Positions 39,993-49,597 are shown, counted from the first letter of the stretch. The stretch is DNA of 64,000 bases from Pseudomonas fluorescens NCIMB 11764 (GCF_000293885.2 NZ_CP010945.1:6468001-6532000), one strand, 5' to 3'. Numbers and translations: made by a program. The notes: generated by a model not told the origin, from the sequence alone.

Positions 39993-40070
39993 CAAAAGAT
40001 CGCAGCCTTCGGCAGCTTCTACAGGGAATTGAATTCCATTGCAGGAGCGGCCGGAGGCTGCGATCTTTTG
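39993..40070. repeat. Palindromic repeat, GATCGCAGCCTTCGGC family
   Basis: CAAAAGATCGCAGCCT (39993-40008) pairs with AGGCTGCGATCTTTTG (40055-40070). It is followed by CTTTT and may also terminate the SDR gene and the convergent PACE gene. A second copy with a longer stem is at 63252. Confidence 0.88.
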
Positions 40071-40073
40071 CTT

Positions 40074-40511
40074 TTATCCCTCGCAAGCACTGCGCATGAG
40101 GACCCGCTCGCGCACCACGTCATACGCCCAGTGGTAAACGTAGGTGTACGGCAGGAAAAACAGCAACACACCGATATCCAGCAGGAACGCCTGCCACAGG
40201 CTGACATTGAGCCACCAGGCAATCAGCGGCACGCCAACCGCCACCAGCCCCCCTTCAAACAACAGCGCATGGACGACTCGCGTCCATGCGCTGTGCACGA
40301 TGTCGAAACGCTGCAGCACACGATCAAATACCCCGTTGAACACCACGTTCCACGCCAGTGCCAGCGCCGCGATCACGACGGTGACGACGCCCATGTCGAG
40401 CATCGGTTTGTCCATGATCCACGCCAGCAACGGGGTGCAGATCACGATGGCCAACAGCTCGAAGCCGATGGCCTGGAAAATACGTTCGGTGATGGATTTT
40501 TGCATGTTCAT
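40074..40511 (-). CDS. PACE-family multidrug efflux transporter
   Basis: 145 residues with four transmembrane helices arranged as two tandem BTP repeats: ERIFQAIGFELLAIVICTPL and VVHALLFEGGLVAVGVPLIA. The acidic glutamate in FE in each repeat is characteristic of AceI-like proteins exporting chlorhexidine or short-chain diamines. Divergent from a LysR gene, as is common for this family. ATG at 40511 or 40505. Confidence 0.9.
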   Translation of the reverse strand: MNMQKSITERIFQAIGFELLAIVICTPLLAWIMDKPMLDMGVVTVVIAALALAWNVVFNGVFDRVLQRFDIVHSAWTRVVHALLFEGGLVAVGVPLIAWWLNVSLWQAFLLDIGVLLFFLPYTYVYHWAYDVVRERVLMRSACEG

Positions 40512-40600
40512 GAGCAGAGCCCCTGAGTGACTGTAGTTGTCATGATCCACTCCCGCACCGATACTTCATAACCAATAACCATCGATCAAGGCGATAGTTC

Positions 40601-41455
40601 ATGGCGTCCCAGGAAGTGTTGCAGGCGTTTGTGCAAGCGGCGACCCAAGGCTCGTTTTCCGCCGCGGCGCGCAAGCTCGGGCGCAGTCAGTCGACCATCA
40701 GCGCCGCAGTGGCGAGCCTGGAGATTGATCTGGATCTGATCCTGTTCGACCGCAGTAGCCGCAAGCCGACCCTGACACCGGCCGGGCATGTGATGTTGCA
40801 GCGGGCCGAGGAGATTCTGGCGGCCACCAGCCGTCTGGAAATGACCGCCAGCCAGTTGGCTCAAGGGGTTGAGCCGAAGCTGACCGTGGCGATTTCCGAC
40901 ACCTATCAGTCCGACCGTTTCGAAGCGGCGCTCAGTGCGTTCGAACAGCGATACCCGGACCTTGAGCTCGAATGCCTGATCGCCGAATGCGATGACCTGG
41001 TGGCGCTGGTACAAAGCGGACGGGCGCATGTGGCGTTCGCCGAGCAACAGGAAAGTTACCCACCGGATCTGGTCAGCTCGACGGTGGCAGAGCGCACCGA
41101 AATCGCCCTGTTCGTGTCCCGCGAGCATCCGTTGGCAACGCTGGCTGTCATCGATCAGGACATCTTGCAACAGCACCGGGAGTTGCGTCTGGCGACGATC
41201 GTCAATCCGTATGAAAGCCGCGCCAAGGGGCGCGTCTGGTCGGCACCGAGTTATTTGATGCTGCTGGAAATGGCCCAGGGCGGATTCGGTTGGGCGCCGT
41301 TGCCGCGGTGGCTGGTGGGACGGTTTGGCGCCGGGACGTTGCAGGAGTTGAACGTGCGCGGGTGGCCGAAACCGCTGTTCGTCGATGCGCTGTGGTCGCG
41401 GCTGCATCCGCCGGGGCCGGCGGGGAGCTGGTTGTTGGGCAAGATGCTGGAATGA
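40601..41455 (+). CDS. LysR-family regulator, probable activator of the PACE gene
   Basis: 284 residues. HTH at about 1-60 (LQAFVQAATQGSFSAAARKL, GRSQSTISAAVASLEIDLDL), then an effector domain (AISDTYQSDRFEAALSAFEQ). PACE genes typically pair with a divergent LysR activator that senses the exported compound. The gap is 89 bp. A perfect palindrome TCGCGGGCTTGCCCGCGA lies after its stop at 41473-41490. Confidence 0.9.
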   Translation: MASQEVLQAFVQAATQGSFSAAARKLGRSQSTISAAVASLEIDLDLILFDRSSRKPTLTPAGHVMLQRAEEILAATSRLEMTASQLAQGVEPKLTVAISDTYQSDRFEAALSAFEQRYPDLELECLIAECDDLVALVQSGRAHVAFAEQQESYPPDLVSSTVAERTEIALFVSREHPLATLAVIDQDILQQHRELRLATIVNPYESRAKGRVWSAPSYLMLLEMAQGGFGWAPLPRWLVGRFGAGTLQELNVRGWPKPLFVDALWSRLHPPGPAGSWLLGKMLE

Positions 41456-41472
41456 CGGTCCTGCGGACCTTA

Positions 41473-41490
41473 TCGCGGGCTTGCCCGCGA
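41473..41490. repeat. Single REP-like hairpin
   Basis: TCGCGGGC-TT-GCCCGCGA, a perfect 8-bp inverted repeat in the 48-bp gap between the convergent LysR and sigma-factor genes. A related half unit occurs at 57849. Confidence 0.8.
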
Positions 41491-41503
41491 CGGGGCGGGC
41501 ACT

Positions 41504-42739
41504 TTATTTCAAAGCCTTGATCCGGGCCTCGATAAACCGCCGCTCCGGCACCTGCTGCGTCAATTCCAGCGCCCGCTCATACGCCGCCCGTGCCTCCTCC
41601 ACCCGTCCCAACTGCCGACAAAACTCGGCCCGCGCCGAATGTGCCAAGTGGTAATCCAGCAAATCCCCGCGCCCCAGAATCCCTTCAATCAGCGTCAACC
41701 CCGCCAACGGTCCATCCCTTCTGGAGATGGCGGCCGCACGGTTCAATTCGATCACCGGCGAAGGCACGGCCGCCAACAGCACGTCATACAACCCCACAAT
41801 TTGCAGCCAATCGGTCTCCCCCGCCGTCGGCGCTTCGGCATGCACCGCCGCGATGGCCGCTTGCAAACAGTAAGGACCGAATCGCCGGGTACTCAGCGCA
41901 CGCTCGATCAGCGCGCAGCCTTCGGCAATCAACCCGGCGTCCCACAGCGAACGGTCCTGCTCATCCAGCAGGATCAGCTCGCCACTCGACGACGTCCGCG
42001 CCGGACGCCGTGATTCATGCAACAGCATCAGCGCCAGCAGGCCCATCACCTCGGGTTCGGGCAGCAGTTCCATCAGCAAACGCCCGAGGCGGATCGCCTC
42101 GCGGGTCAGGTCTTCACGGATGAGCTCGGTGCCGACGGACGCCGAGTAGCCTTCGTTGAACACCAGGTAAATCACCCGCAGCACGCTGTCGAGTCGCTCG
42201 GGCAATTCCGCCAGGGTCGGCACTTGGTAGGGAATTTTCGCGTCGCGGATTTTCGCTTTGGCCCGCACGATGCGCTGGGCAATGGTGGCCGGTGCGGAAA
42301 GAAACGCCCGGGCGATTTCTTCGGTGGTCAGGTCGCAGACTTCGCGCAATGTCAGCGGCACTTGAGCATCCGCCGCGAGTGCCGGGTGACAGCAGGTGAA
42401 GATCAGGCGCAAGCGATCGTCTTCCACGTCGTCGTCACTCCAGTCAGCCTGCTCCAGCGCCTCCAGTTGAGCGATCAGCATTGGCCGGGACGCGGCAAAC
42501 CGCGCGCGGCGACGCAACACATCGATGGCCTTGAAACGCCCGGTGGAAACCAGCCACGCCCGTGGATTGTCCGGCACACCGTCACGCTGCCAGCGCTCGA
42601 CCGCGATAAAGAACGCCTCGTGCAAGGCTTCTTCGGCGAGATCGAAATCGCCAAGCAGACGGATCAGGGTCGCCAGGATCCGCCGCGACTCTTCGCGGTA
42701 AACCTGCTCGACCCGAGCCTTGACCGACACCCCGGGCAT
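41504..42739 (-). CDS. ECF42-type RNA polymerase sigma factor
   Basis: 411 residues. Sigma region 2 (ILATLIRLLGDFDLAEEALH) and region 4 (VPLTLREVCDLTTEEIARAF) occupy the first ~180 residues. The long helical C-terminal extension (FNEGYSASVGTELIREDLTR, LNRAAAISRRDGPLAGL) defines the ECF42 group, usually encoded next to DGPF/YCII proteins and without an anti-sigma factor. Both hold here: the YCII gene is 48 bp upstream on the same strand. ATG at 42739 is coupled (TGATG) to an 8-residue mini-frame starting at 42765, which holds the better ribosome site. Confidence 0.9.
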   Translation of the reverse strand: MPGVSVKARVEQVYREESRRILATLIRLLGDFDLAEEALHEAFFIAVERWQRDGVPDNPRAWLVSTGRFKAIDVLRRRARFAASRPMLIAQLEALEQADWSDDDVEDDRLRLIFTCCHPALAADAQVPLTLREVCDLTTEEIARAFLSAPATIAQRIVRAKAKIRDAKIPYQVPTLAELPERLDSVLRVIYLVFNEGYSASVGTELIREDLTREAIRLGRLLMELLPEPEVMGLLALMLLHESRRPARTSSSGELILLDEQDRSLWDAGLIAEGCALIERALSTRRFGPYCLQAAIAAVHAEAPTAGETDWLQIVGLYDVLLAAVPSPVIELNRAAAISRRDGPLAGLTLIEGILGRGDLLDYHLAHSARAEFCRQLGRVEEARAAYERALELTQQVPERRFIEARIKALK

Positions 42740-42765
42740 CAGTCCTGCATGCCTTGCGTCACCAT
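42739..42765 (-). CDS. Possible 8-residue leader frame coupled to the sigma factor start
   Basis: ATG at 42765 follows AAGGAGATTCC closely and encodes MVTQGMQD before TGA, which overlaps the sigma ATG as TGATG. The strong ribosome site serves this frame rather than the sigma start directly. This suggests re-initiation control, or an N-terminal frameshift. Confidence 0.35.
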   Translation of the reverse strand: MVTQGMQD

Positions 42766-42787
42766 GGAATCTCCTTGCCTGTGACCG

Positions 42788-43132
42788 TTAAGGATTCAAC
42801 TCTCGAACCGGCCGTACCTCGACACACCCGACCCGCGCCGCCGGAATGTTGCCGGCAACCTGAAGGGCTTCATTGAGGTCTTTGGCGTCGATCAGGTAGA
42901 AGCCGGCCAATTGCTCCTTGGTTTCGGCGAACGGGCCGTCGGTGATCGACATTTTGCCGTTGCGCATGCGCACGGTAGTGGCGGTCTGCACCGACTCCAG
43001 CGCCTCGGCGGCGAGCATGCGGCCGCTGCCCTGGATCGATTCGGCATAGGCCATGCACTCGGCGTCCTTGGGGCTTTCGGGCAGTGAGTGCAACTCCTGT
43101 TCGTTGCTGTAGACCAGGCATAAGTACTTCAT
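42788..43132 (-). CDS. YCII/DGPF-domain protein
   Basis: 114 residues: MKYLCLVYSNEQELHSLPES at the start and the DGPF signature SITDGPFAETKEQLAGFYLI near residue 65. YCII-related alpha/beta fold with conserved polar residues; enzymatic role unknown. Members are consistently linked with ECF42 sigma factors, as here. Confidence 0.93.
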   Translation of the reverse strand: MKYLCLVYSNEQELHSLPESPKDAECMAYAESIQGSGRMLAAEALESVQTATTVRMRNGKMSITDGPFAETKEQLAGFYLIDAKDLNEALQVAGNIPAARVGCVEVRPVRELNP

Positions 43133-43198
43133 GGGGCTCTCCGATCGAACTGATCAACTATGGCTGCAGTTTGATGTTTTGGCGCTGATTCCCGACGA

Positions 43199-43624
43199 TC
43201 AGGGTTCAAGGTTGAACAGCGCAGTGCCGCTCGTCATGTCGAACGGGGCCGACCAGTGTTCGTGGACGATGCGCCATTGGCCGGCCTCGCGACGATAGCA
43301 GGCGGTCACGCGCATCCAGCAGGCCTGGGTTTCGCCCTTGTCGTTGGTGCCGCCGCAATGGGCCAGCCAATGAGCGAAGGCGATGTGCTCGTCCGCCACG
43401 ACGTTCATCTGATCGAAGTCGAACTTATGCGCGCCCTGGCACATTTCCATGCATTCCAGCCAATGCTTGCGGTAGGCAGTCTTGCCGCGAAACTGCAGGG
43501 CCTTGACCGCGTCGTAGGAGACGATGTCATCGCCATACAACGCCATGATTTTCTCGACATCCTTGGCGATGACCGCCTGGCGATAGGTGTCGATCAGAGT
43601 CTCGATTTCGTGAGTTGCGTTCAT
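43199..43624 (-). CDS. SnoaL/NTF2-like small protein
   Basis: 141 residues of a cone-shaped NTF2-like fold: EIETLIDTYRQAVIAKDVEK, IMALYGDDIVSYDAVKAL, ending WRIVHEHWSAPFDM. Such proteins are often small enzymes or scaffolds (DUF4440/SnoaL). It lies 66 bp before the YCII gene on the same strand and may be in the ECF42 operon or regulon. ATG at 43624 is chosen over the longer frame. Confidence 0.87.
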   Translation of the reverse strand: MNATHEIETLIDTYRQAVIAKDVEKIMALYGDDIVSYDAVKALQFRGKTAYRKHWLECMEMCQGAHKFDFDQMNVVADEHIAFAHWLAHCGGTNDKGETQACWMRVTACYRREAGQWRIVHEHWSAPFDMTSGTALFNLEP

Positions 43625-43765
43625 GGTGGTTCTCCGTGTTTTTTGTTGTGAAGACACCCTTAGTCGTTCGGCGAAATGCCGAATCGACAGTCGAAATAAA
43701 AATAATCCATGGGCGCAAACTCGCTAGAATCCGAGGCTCATTTCTGATGGAAAAAGGACACTCCA

Positions 43766-44251
43766 GTGACAACCCGACTCGTGCCTTACGAAACCCTGAA
43801 CGCGCGCCAGCGCCAGCAGGTCGAGGCCATCGAAGTTCGCAAAGAACAAATCAGATTCTCCGGCGACATTCATGGTGCGCTGCACACCTTGTTGTCCAAA
43901 CCCGGCCCCGGCGTCAAAGGATTTGCCCTGTTGGCCGATGACATTCCGGTTGCCTTCCTGCTGCTCAAACGTCCGCCGGTGCTGCCTGCCTGGGCCGATG
44001 AACACAGCGCCACGCTGCATGCACTGCAAGTCGGCCAGCGTCATCAAGGCAAAGGGTATGGCAAGGCCTGCCTGCAAGCCCTGCCCGACGTGGCGCGCCA
44101 GGCATTTCCTGAAATCAGGGCGCTGGAATTGTCGGTGGATGCGGACAACGAGGCCGCCATCGCGCTGTACGCCAGTTTCGGCTGGGTCGACAGCGGCGAA
44201 GCCTACAAGGGCCGGATCGGTTACGAACGGCGCATGGGACTGATTTTCTGA
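43766..44251 (+). CDS. GNAT-family N-acetyltransferase
   Basis: 161 residues. The acetyl-CoA-binding motif appears as LQVGQRHQGKGYGKACLQAL (about 90-110) and the final strand as ALYASFGWVDSGEAYKG. GTG start at 43766 with AAAGGA upstream. Substrate unknown. The next gene begins 7 bp downstream and is likely cotranscribed. Confidence 0.88.
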   Translation: MTTRLVPYETLNARQRQQVEAIEVRKEQIRFSGDIHGALHTLLSKPGPGVKGFALLADDIPVAFLLLKRPPVLPAWADEHSATLHALQVGQRHQGKGYGKACLQALPDVARQAFPEIRALELSVDADNEAAIALYASFGWVDSGEAYKGRIGYERRMGLIF

Positions 44252-44258
44252 GGTGGTT

Positions 44259-44864
44259 ATGCTCGACAGTATCGAAGCACTGGAAGCGATCTACGGCCAA
44301 CCCCACGACCGCGCCATGCGCAAGCGAATCGCCTTTCTGAACGAGGACTATCAAGCGATGGTCCGCGCCTCGCCACTGGTGATCATCAGCTCGGTCGGCC
44401 CCGACGGCCTGGACGGCTCGCCGCGCGGTGACACGCCGGGTTTCGTGCGAATCATCGATGAGCGCACCCTGGCGATACCGGACCGCCCGGGCAACAACCG
44501 CATCGACACACTGCGCAATGTGGTGCTCGATTCACGGGTGTCGCTGCTGTTCATCATCCCGGGGATCGGCGAGACGTTGCGGGTCAACGGCTCGGCGCAG
44601 ATCAGCAATGAACCGGGGTTGCTGGAAAGCTTCGCGGTCAACGGCAAACCGGCGCGCACGGTGATGCTGGTGACGGTGGAGGCGGCGTTTTTTCACTGCT
44701 CGAAAGCGATCGTGCGGTCGGATTTGTGGAACCCCGAGAAGCACCTGGATCGCTCGGCGCTGCCGACGGCGGGGGCGTTTCACAAGCGCTTGAATGATGG
44801 GGCGTTTGATGCCGAGACGTATGACCGGGAAGCGCCGGCGCGGGTGCGGAATAGCCTCTACTGA
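44259..44864 (+). CDS. Pyridoxamine 5'-phosphate oxidase-family FMN-binding protein
   Basis: 201 residues with a split-barrel flavin fold of the MSMEG_1061-like group: VIISSVGPDGLDGSPRGDTP, LAIPDRPGNNRIDTLRNVV, and a late FFHCSKAIVRSDLWNPEKHL. Probably an FMN- or F420-dependent oxidoreductase of unknown substrate. ATG at 44259 with GAGGTGG upstream. Confidence 0.87.
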   Translation: MLDSIEALEAIYGQPHDRAMRKRIAFLNEDYQAMVRASPLVIISSVGPDGLDGSPRGDTPGFVRIIDERTLAIPDRPGNNRIDTLRNVVLDSRVSLLFIIPGIGETLRVNGSAQISNEPGLLESFAVNGKPARTVMLVTVEAAFFHCSKAIVRSDLWNPEKHLDRSALPTAGAFHKRLNDGAFDAETYDREAPARVRNSLY

Positions 44865-44906
44865 TATTGCTCCCACACTCGATCTTCGGTGTTCGATGGA
44901 ATCTGG

Positions 44907-45395
44907 TTACAACGTCAGCACCATCTCATGCCAAGCCATCCCGCCATGATCCGACGCGGAAGGCTTGATATAGGCGAAGCCAAACCCGGCATACAGCGGA
45001 ATATGCCGCTCCTTGCACATCAGGTTGATGCTGGCCTTGCCCAACGCACGCATCCGCTCGATGAACTCGCCCATCAAGCGTTTCGCCAGACCCTGCCCCT
45101 GATAATCCGGGTGCACCACCACCGACATGATCACCACGTGCGGGCCGGCCGGGTCGTGGCCGATCAGTTCCTTGAACGCTTCGTCCGACATCTCGACCTG
45201 AAACGCCGCCCCGGAGTTGATGAAACCGGCGACCACGCCGTCCACTTCGGCGACGATAAACCCCTCGGGCCAGGTGGCGATGCGGGTGGCGATTTTCTCC
45301 CGGGTGGCGGCTTCGTCGCCTTCGTAGGCAACGGTTTCGATGGCGTAGCAGCGGTCCAGGTCAGCGGGGGTGACGTGGCGGATGACGGTGTTCAT
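44907..45395 (-). CDS. GNAT-family N-acetyltransferase
   Basis: 162 residues resembling AANAT/serotonin-acetylase-like members. The acetyl-CoA loop is VVHPDYQGQGLAKRLMGEFI; earlier AYEGDEAATREKIATRIATW and a final YAGFGFAYIKPSASDHGGMA complete the fold. Stand-alone; substrate unknown. Confidence 0.88.
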   Translation of the reverse strand: MNTVIRHVTPADLDRCYAIETVAYEGDEAATREKIATRIATWPEGFIVAEVDGVVAGFINSGAAFQVEMSDEAFKELIGHDPAGPHVVIMSVVVHPDYQGQGLAKRLMGEFIERMRALGKASINLMCKERHIPLYAGFGFAYIKPSASDHGGMAWHEMVLTL

Positions 45396-45492
45396 GGCAG
45401 CTCGGAATCAGCGGGGGAAAGGCTGGGGATCATAAATCAGCGTCGGCACGACATCGAGAGGCGAATCGCGGATCCGCCTCTCGATACCGACG

Positions 45493-45978
45493 TTACGCCT
45501 TGAGCGGCAGCCAGATTTCCAGCTTGCCGGTTTTGAGCTTCGGGTTGAAGTCTTCGCTGTAGCGTTCGAATTCCGGGGCGTCCGCGGCCTCTTTACCGGA
45601 CTGCGGCAACCAGGTTTTCCAGATGTACTGAAACGTCTCGGGCAACTGGTCCAGCGAGCCTTTGTGCTCGAACACCGCGTAATGCTGGGGTTGAACCTCG
45701 ACCCAGCGGTACTTTTCGGGCAGGTCGTCGAGTTTTTCGATCTCGACGCCCGCGATGTATTCGAAGCCGCCCTTGCCATCCGGATTGCAGCAGATGCCGT
45801 AGGTCACTTCGCTTTTTTGACCGGGAATCTTGCCAATCTCGGGAACGAATTTCTCCCAGAGTTCGGGAATGCCTTGCGTGGTCTGTTGGGTAAATCGTCC
45901 ACCAAGCCCCGCAATGAGCAGAAAGTGCCCGTGTTCAAAACGTGGCTCGGCCGGTTTTACGTCTGATTGCTCATCCAT
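45493..45978 (-). CDS. GyrI-like (SOUL/AraC effector-binding) small-molecule-binding protein
   Basis: 161 residues without a DNA-binding domain: GLGGRFTQQTTQGIPELWEK, YGICCNPDGKGGFEYIAGVE, QHYAVFEHKGSLDQLPETFQ, ending KLEIWLPLKA. This is the effector-binding fold of AraC-type regulators on its own, like GyrI/SbmC proteins that sequester drugs. Cytoplasmic; ligand unknown. Confidence 0.87.
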   Translation of the reverse strand: MDEQSDVKPAEPRFEHGHFLLIAGLGGRFTQQTTQGIPELWEKFVPEIGKIPGQKSEVTYGICCNPDGKGGFEYIAGVEIEKLDDLPEKYRWVEVQPQHYAVFEHKGSLDQLPETFQYIWKTWLPQSGKEAADAPEFERYSEDFNPKLKTGKLEIWLPLKA

Positions 45979-46045
45979 GACTCGACTCCTGGATCAAAAA
46001 AGTGGGTTCGGCTGGGAGTATAGAAGCCAAACCCGATTAGCCCAG

Positions 46046-46708
46046 TCAGAGGCTGTGCAACGCCTCGACAGCACCCGCGCCTACAAACTCGTTGTAGCCC
46101 GATAGAATCACGTACACGGCGAAATAGCAGAAGATCGCCGCCGATGCCATGTAGGAGTAACGCAGCAGCTTGTCGCCGAGCAACTTGCCGCCATGGCTCG
46201 CGGCGAAACACAGGCCGGCGGACCACAGCAATCCCGCGCAGAGAAAACCGCCGAGAAAGAGTGCCGAGCTGAGTGCCCCGCCACCGCCGGACCGCGCAAT
46301 CAGCGTGCCGCCCACCGCGGCGAACCAGAGAATGGCGCTGGGTGACGACATGGCGAGGAAAATTCCACGAAAAAACTCTTTACGGTGTGAGTTGTGACCG
46401 ACTTCAGCGGTCTGTGCCAATACGGCTTCGTGGTGAATTGCCGAATAGATCATCTTCGCCGCGAAGTACACCAGCAACACCGAACCGCCGATCCACAGCA
46501 CCCAGCGCACGGTTTCGTATTGCAGCAAAACAGTCATGCCAGCCAGTGCCAGCACCGCGTAAATCAGGTCGCCGACGCAGGTCCCCAATCCCAGCGCAAA
46601 GCCTTGAAAATAGCCGCGCTGCATGGCCAGGGTGATCATCGCGATATTGGCCACGCCGATGTCCAGGCACAAAGAAAGGCTCAGCAAGAAGCCGCTGCTA
46701 AATTCCAT
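46046..46708 (-). CDS. LysE-family amino acid exporter
   Basis: 220 residues with about six transmembrane helices. The LysE motif region LSLSLCLDIGVANIAMITLA replaces the usual GPxxA with LDIGVAN, typical of the ArgO/YggA-like branch variants. RKEFFRGIFLAMSSPSAILW holds the conserved N/S-P step. Exported substrate unknown. ATG at 46708; a preceding TTG is less likely. Confidence 0.85.
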   Translation of the reverse strand: MEFSSGFLLSLSLCLDIGVANIAMITLAMQRGYFQGFALGLGTCVGDLIYAVLALAGMTVLLQYETVRWVLWIGGSVLLVYFAAKMIYSAIHHEAVLAQTAEVGHNSHRKEFFRGIFLAMSSPSAILWFAAVGGTLIARSGGGGALSSALFLGGFLCAGLLWSAGLCFAASHGGKLLGDKLLRYSYMASAAIFCYFAVYVILSGYNEFVGAGAVEALHSL

Positions 46709-46847
46709 CAACCGTTATCCTTCGGAAAAATTTGTTTACACACTGGCTGGACAGTGTGCCATGCCACCCCTTATCTTCCGCAACAGGTCACCGCAGTGAC
46801 CAGCGTCGCTCGGACGGTTCCGGGCGCTCACGTTATCCGAGGCAACA

Positions 46848-48059
46848 ATGGCTAACCCAGGTTCGCCGCGCCGCTTTGCGCGCATAGATCGACTCCCCCC
46901 TTACGTTTTCAACATCACTGCCGAGCTGAAGATGGCCGCCCGTCGTCGTGGCGAAGACATCATCGATTTCAGCATGGGCAACCCCGACGGTCCGACGCCG
47001 CCGCACATTGTCGAAAAACTCGTCACCGTCGCCCAACGCGAAGACACCCACGGTTACTCGACGTCCAAGGGCATTCCGCGTCTGCGCCGGGCGATTTCCA
47101 ACTGGTACAAGGATCGCTACGAGGTCGACATCGACCCGGAAACCGAAGCCATCGTGACCATCGGCTCCAAGGAAGGCCTGGCGCATTTGATGCTGGCCAC
47201 CCTCGATCAGGGCGACACGGTGCTGGTGCCGAACCCGAGCTACCCGATTCACATCTACGGCGCGGTGATTGCCGGCGCCCAGGTGCGTTCGGTGCCATTG
47301 ATTCCGGGCGTGGACTTCTTCGCCGAACTGGAGCGGGCGATTCGCGGCTCGATTCCGAAACCGAAAATGATGATCCTCGGCTTCCCGTCCAACCCGACCG
47401 CACAGTGCGTTGAGCTGGACTTCTTCGAGCGTGTGATCGCCCTCGCCAAACAGTACGACGTGCTGGTGGTGCATGACCTGGCCTATGCCGACATCGTCTA
47501 CGACGGCTGGAAAGCTCCGTCGATCATGCAAGTGCCGGGCGCCAAGGACATCGCGGTGGAGTTTTTCACCCTGTCCAAGAGCTACAACATGGCGGGCTGG
47601 CGCATCGGCTTCATGGTCGGCAACCCGGAACTGGTCAACGCCCTGGCGCGGATCAAGAGTTACCACGACTACGGCACGTTCACTCCGCTGCAAGTCGCGG
47701 CCATTGCGGCGCTGGAAGGCGATCAGCAGTGCGTCAAGGACATCGCCGAGCAGTACCGGCAGCGCCGCAACGTGTTGGTCAAAGGCCTGCACGAGCTGGG
47801 CTGGATGGTCGAGAATCCGAAGGCATCGATGTATGTCTGGGCGAAGATTCCCGAAGCCTACGCGCACCTTGGCTCTTTGGAGTTCGCCAAGAAAATGCTC
47901 GCCGAGGCCAAGGTCTGCGTCTCGCCGGGTGTCGGGTTTGGTGAGTATGGGGATGATCATGTGCGCTTCGCGCTGATCGAAAACCAGGACCGGATTCGCC
48001 AGGCCGTGCGCGGGATTCGCGCAATGTTCAGGGCGGATGGGCTGGTCAGCAAATCCTGA
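46848..48059 (+). CDS. alaC: Alanine transaminase AlaC
   Basis: 403-residue class I/II PLP aminotransferase. The start [20 protein letters not shown] and [20 protein letters not shown] are diagnostic of AlaC. The PLP lysine lies in [15 protein letters not shown], and the C-terminal [17 protein letters not shown] holds the carboxylate-binding Arg. It makes alanine from pyruvate and glutamate. ATG at 46848 with GAGGCAAC upstream. A REPIN follows. Confidence 0.92.
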   Translation: MANPGSPRRFARIDRLPPYVFNITAELKMAARRRGEDIIDFSMGNPDGPTPPHIVEKLVTVAQREDTHGYSTSKGIPRLRRAISNWYKDRYEVDIDPETEAIVTIGSKEGLAHLMLATLDQGDTVLVPNPSYPIHIYGAVIAGAQVRSVPLIPGVDFFAELERAIRGSIPKPKMMILGFPSNPTAQCVELDFFERVIALAKQYDVLVVHDLAYADIVYDGWKAPSIMQVPGAKDIAVEFFTLSKSYNMAGWRIGFMVGNPELVNALARIKSYHDYGTFTPLQVAAIAALEGDQQCVKDIAEQYRQRRNVLVKGLHELGWMVENPKASMYVWAKIPEAYAHLGSLEFAKKMLAEAKVCVSPGVGFGEYGDDHVRFALIENQDRIRQAVRGIRAMFRADGLVSKS

Positions 48060-48077
48060 GGCCTGGACACATAACAC

Positions 48078-48167
48078 TGTGGGAGCGAGCCTGCTCGCGA
48101 TAGCGGACTTACATTCAACATCTTCGCTGAATGTTAAGCCCTCATCGCGAGCAGGCTCGCTCCCACA
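48078..48167. repeat. REPIN between alaC and gntT
   Basis: CTGTGGGAGCGAGCCTGCTC (48078) faces GAGCAGGCTCGCTCCCACA (48149-48167). The loop itself contains an inverted ACATTCA/TGAATGT pair. GCGAGC variant of the 7025 family. Confidence 0.92.
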
Positions 48168-48185
48168 TTTGGTTTTGCGGTGTGC

Positions 48186-49538
48186 TTAAACGAACAACGA
48201 CAGCAGCAGGATAAAGCCCAGGGCCACCACAGACAGGATGGTTTCCATCGCCGTCCAGGTCTTGAAGGTCTCCGCCACGGTCATGTTGAAGTATTGCTTC
48301 ACCAGCCAGAAACCGGCGTCGTTGACGTGAGACAGGATCAACGAACCGGCACCGGTGGCCAGCACCAGCAACTCACGGTTCACACCCGGAATCATCCCCA
48401 CCACCGGCACCACGATGCCGGCGCCAGTAATGGTCGCCACGGTCGCCGAACCGGTCGCGATACGGATCACCGCCGCCACCAGCCATGCCAGAAGGATCGG
48501 CGAGATTTCCGCAGCCACCGCCATGTTGCCGATGACATTACCCACGCCGCTGGTCACCAGCATCTGCTTGAAGCCACCACCGGCACCGATGATCAGGATG
48601 ATTGCGGCGGTTGGCGCGAGGCTCGCGTCCAGCCATTTGAGCATCTGGTTGGAACCAATGCCCTGCTTGTAGCCGAAGGTGTACAGCGACAGCAGCAACG
48701 CCAGCAGCAGTGCCGAGATCGGGTGACCGATCAGGTCCATGAAGGTGCGGAAAAAGTTGCCGTCCGGCAGCACCACATCGGCAAAGGTCTTGAGCAGCAT
48801 CAGGAACACCGGCGACAGCACGGTGATCAAGGTGATGGAGAAGCTCGGCAGATCGGCAGAATCGTTCTCGCGCGCCAGTTGATCCACCAGTTCCTGATTG
48901 GGATGACCGGGAATGTACTTGGCAATGAAGGTGCCGTAGATCGGGCCGGCGATGATGGCCGTCGGCAGCGCAACGATCAGGCCGTAGAGAATGGTTTTAC
49001 CGATGTCGGCACCGAACACGCCGATGGCCAGCAACGGACCCGGGTGCGGGGGCACCAGACCGTGCACGGCGGACAGGCCGGCCAGCAGCGGGATACCGAT
49101 CTTGATGATCGACACGCCGGTACGCCGGGCCACGATGAACACCAGCGGGATCAGCAGCACGAAGCCGATCTCGAAGAACAGCGGAATGCCGACCAGGAAC
49201 GCGGCGAACATCATCGCCCACTGCACCTTGTCCTTGCCGAACGCGCGAATCAGCGTCTGGGCAATCTGATCCGCCCCGCCCGACTCGGCCATCATTTTGC
49301 CAAGCATGGTGCCCAGCGCAAGGATGATCCCGACGAAACCGAGCACCCCACCGAAGCCGTCCTGGAACGCTTTGATGATGGTGCCGATCGGCATGCCGGA
49401 GGTCAGCCCGAGAAAGGCTGCGGCAATGATCAGGGCAATGAACGGGTGAAACTTGAACTTGGTGATCAGGACGATAAGCCCGATCACCGTGACCACTGCA
49501 TCGAGCAGCAGGAACGTCTCGTGGGACATGCCAAACAT
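48186..49538 (-). CDS. gntT: Gluconate:H+ symporter (GntP family)
   Basis: 450 residues with about twelve or more hydrophobic segments: LITKFKFHPFIALIIAAAFL, FGGVLGFVGIILALGTMLGK, GLVPPHPGPLLAIGVFGADI. The PHPGP loop is a GntP signature. It imports gluconate. First of gntT then unlinked gntK (82-bp gap upstream on the same strand). A GntR operator-like element lies at 49598. Start ATG at 49538; MSHETF at 49529 is an alternative. Confidence 0.93.
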   Translation of the reverse strand: MFGMSHETFLLLDAVVTVIGLIVLITKFKFHPFIALIIAAAFLGLTSGMPIGTIIKAFQDGFGGVLGFVGIILALGTMLGKMMAESGGADQIAQTLIRAFGKDKVQWAMMFAAFLVGIPLFFEIGFVLLIPLVFIVARRTGVSIIKIGIPLLAGLSAVHGLVPPHPGPLLAIGVFGADIGKTILYGLIVALPTAIIAGPIYGTFIAKYIPGHPNQELVDQLARENDSADLPSFSITLITVLSPVFLMLLKTFADVVLPDGNFFRTFMDLIGHPISALLLALLLSLYTFGYKQGIGSNQMLKWLDASLAPTAAIILIIGAGGGFKQMLVTSGVGNVIGNMAVAAEISPILLAWLVAAVIRIATGSATVATITGAGIVVPVVGMIPGVNRELLVLATGAGSLILSHVNDAGFWLVKQYFNMTVAETFKTWTAMETILSVVALGFILLLSLFV

Positions 49539-49597
49539 TAGGGGTGTCTCCTGGTTGTTGTTGTTATTGAAGCGGGTAATTCGAAAGCCATAAGGAC

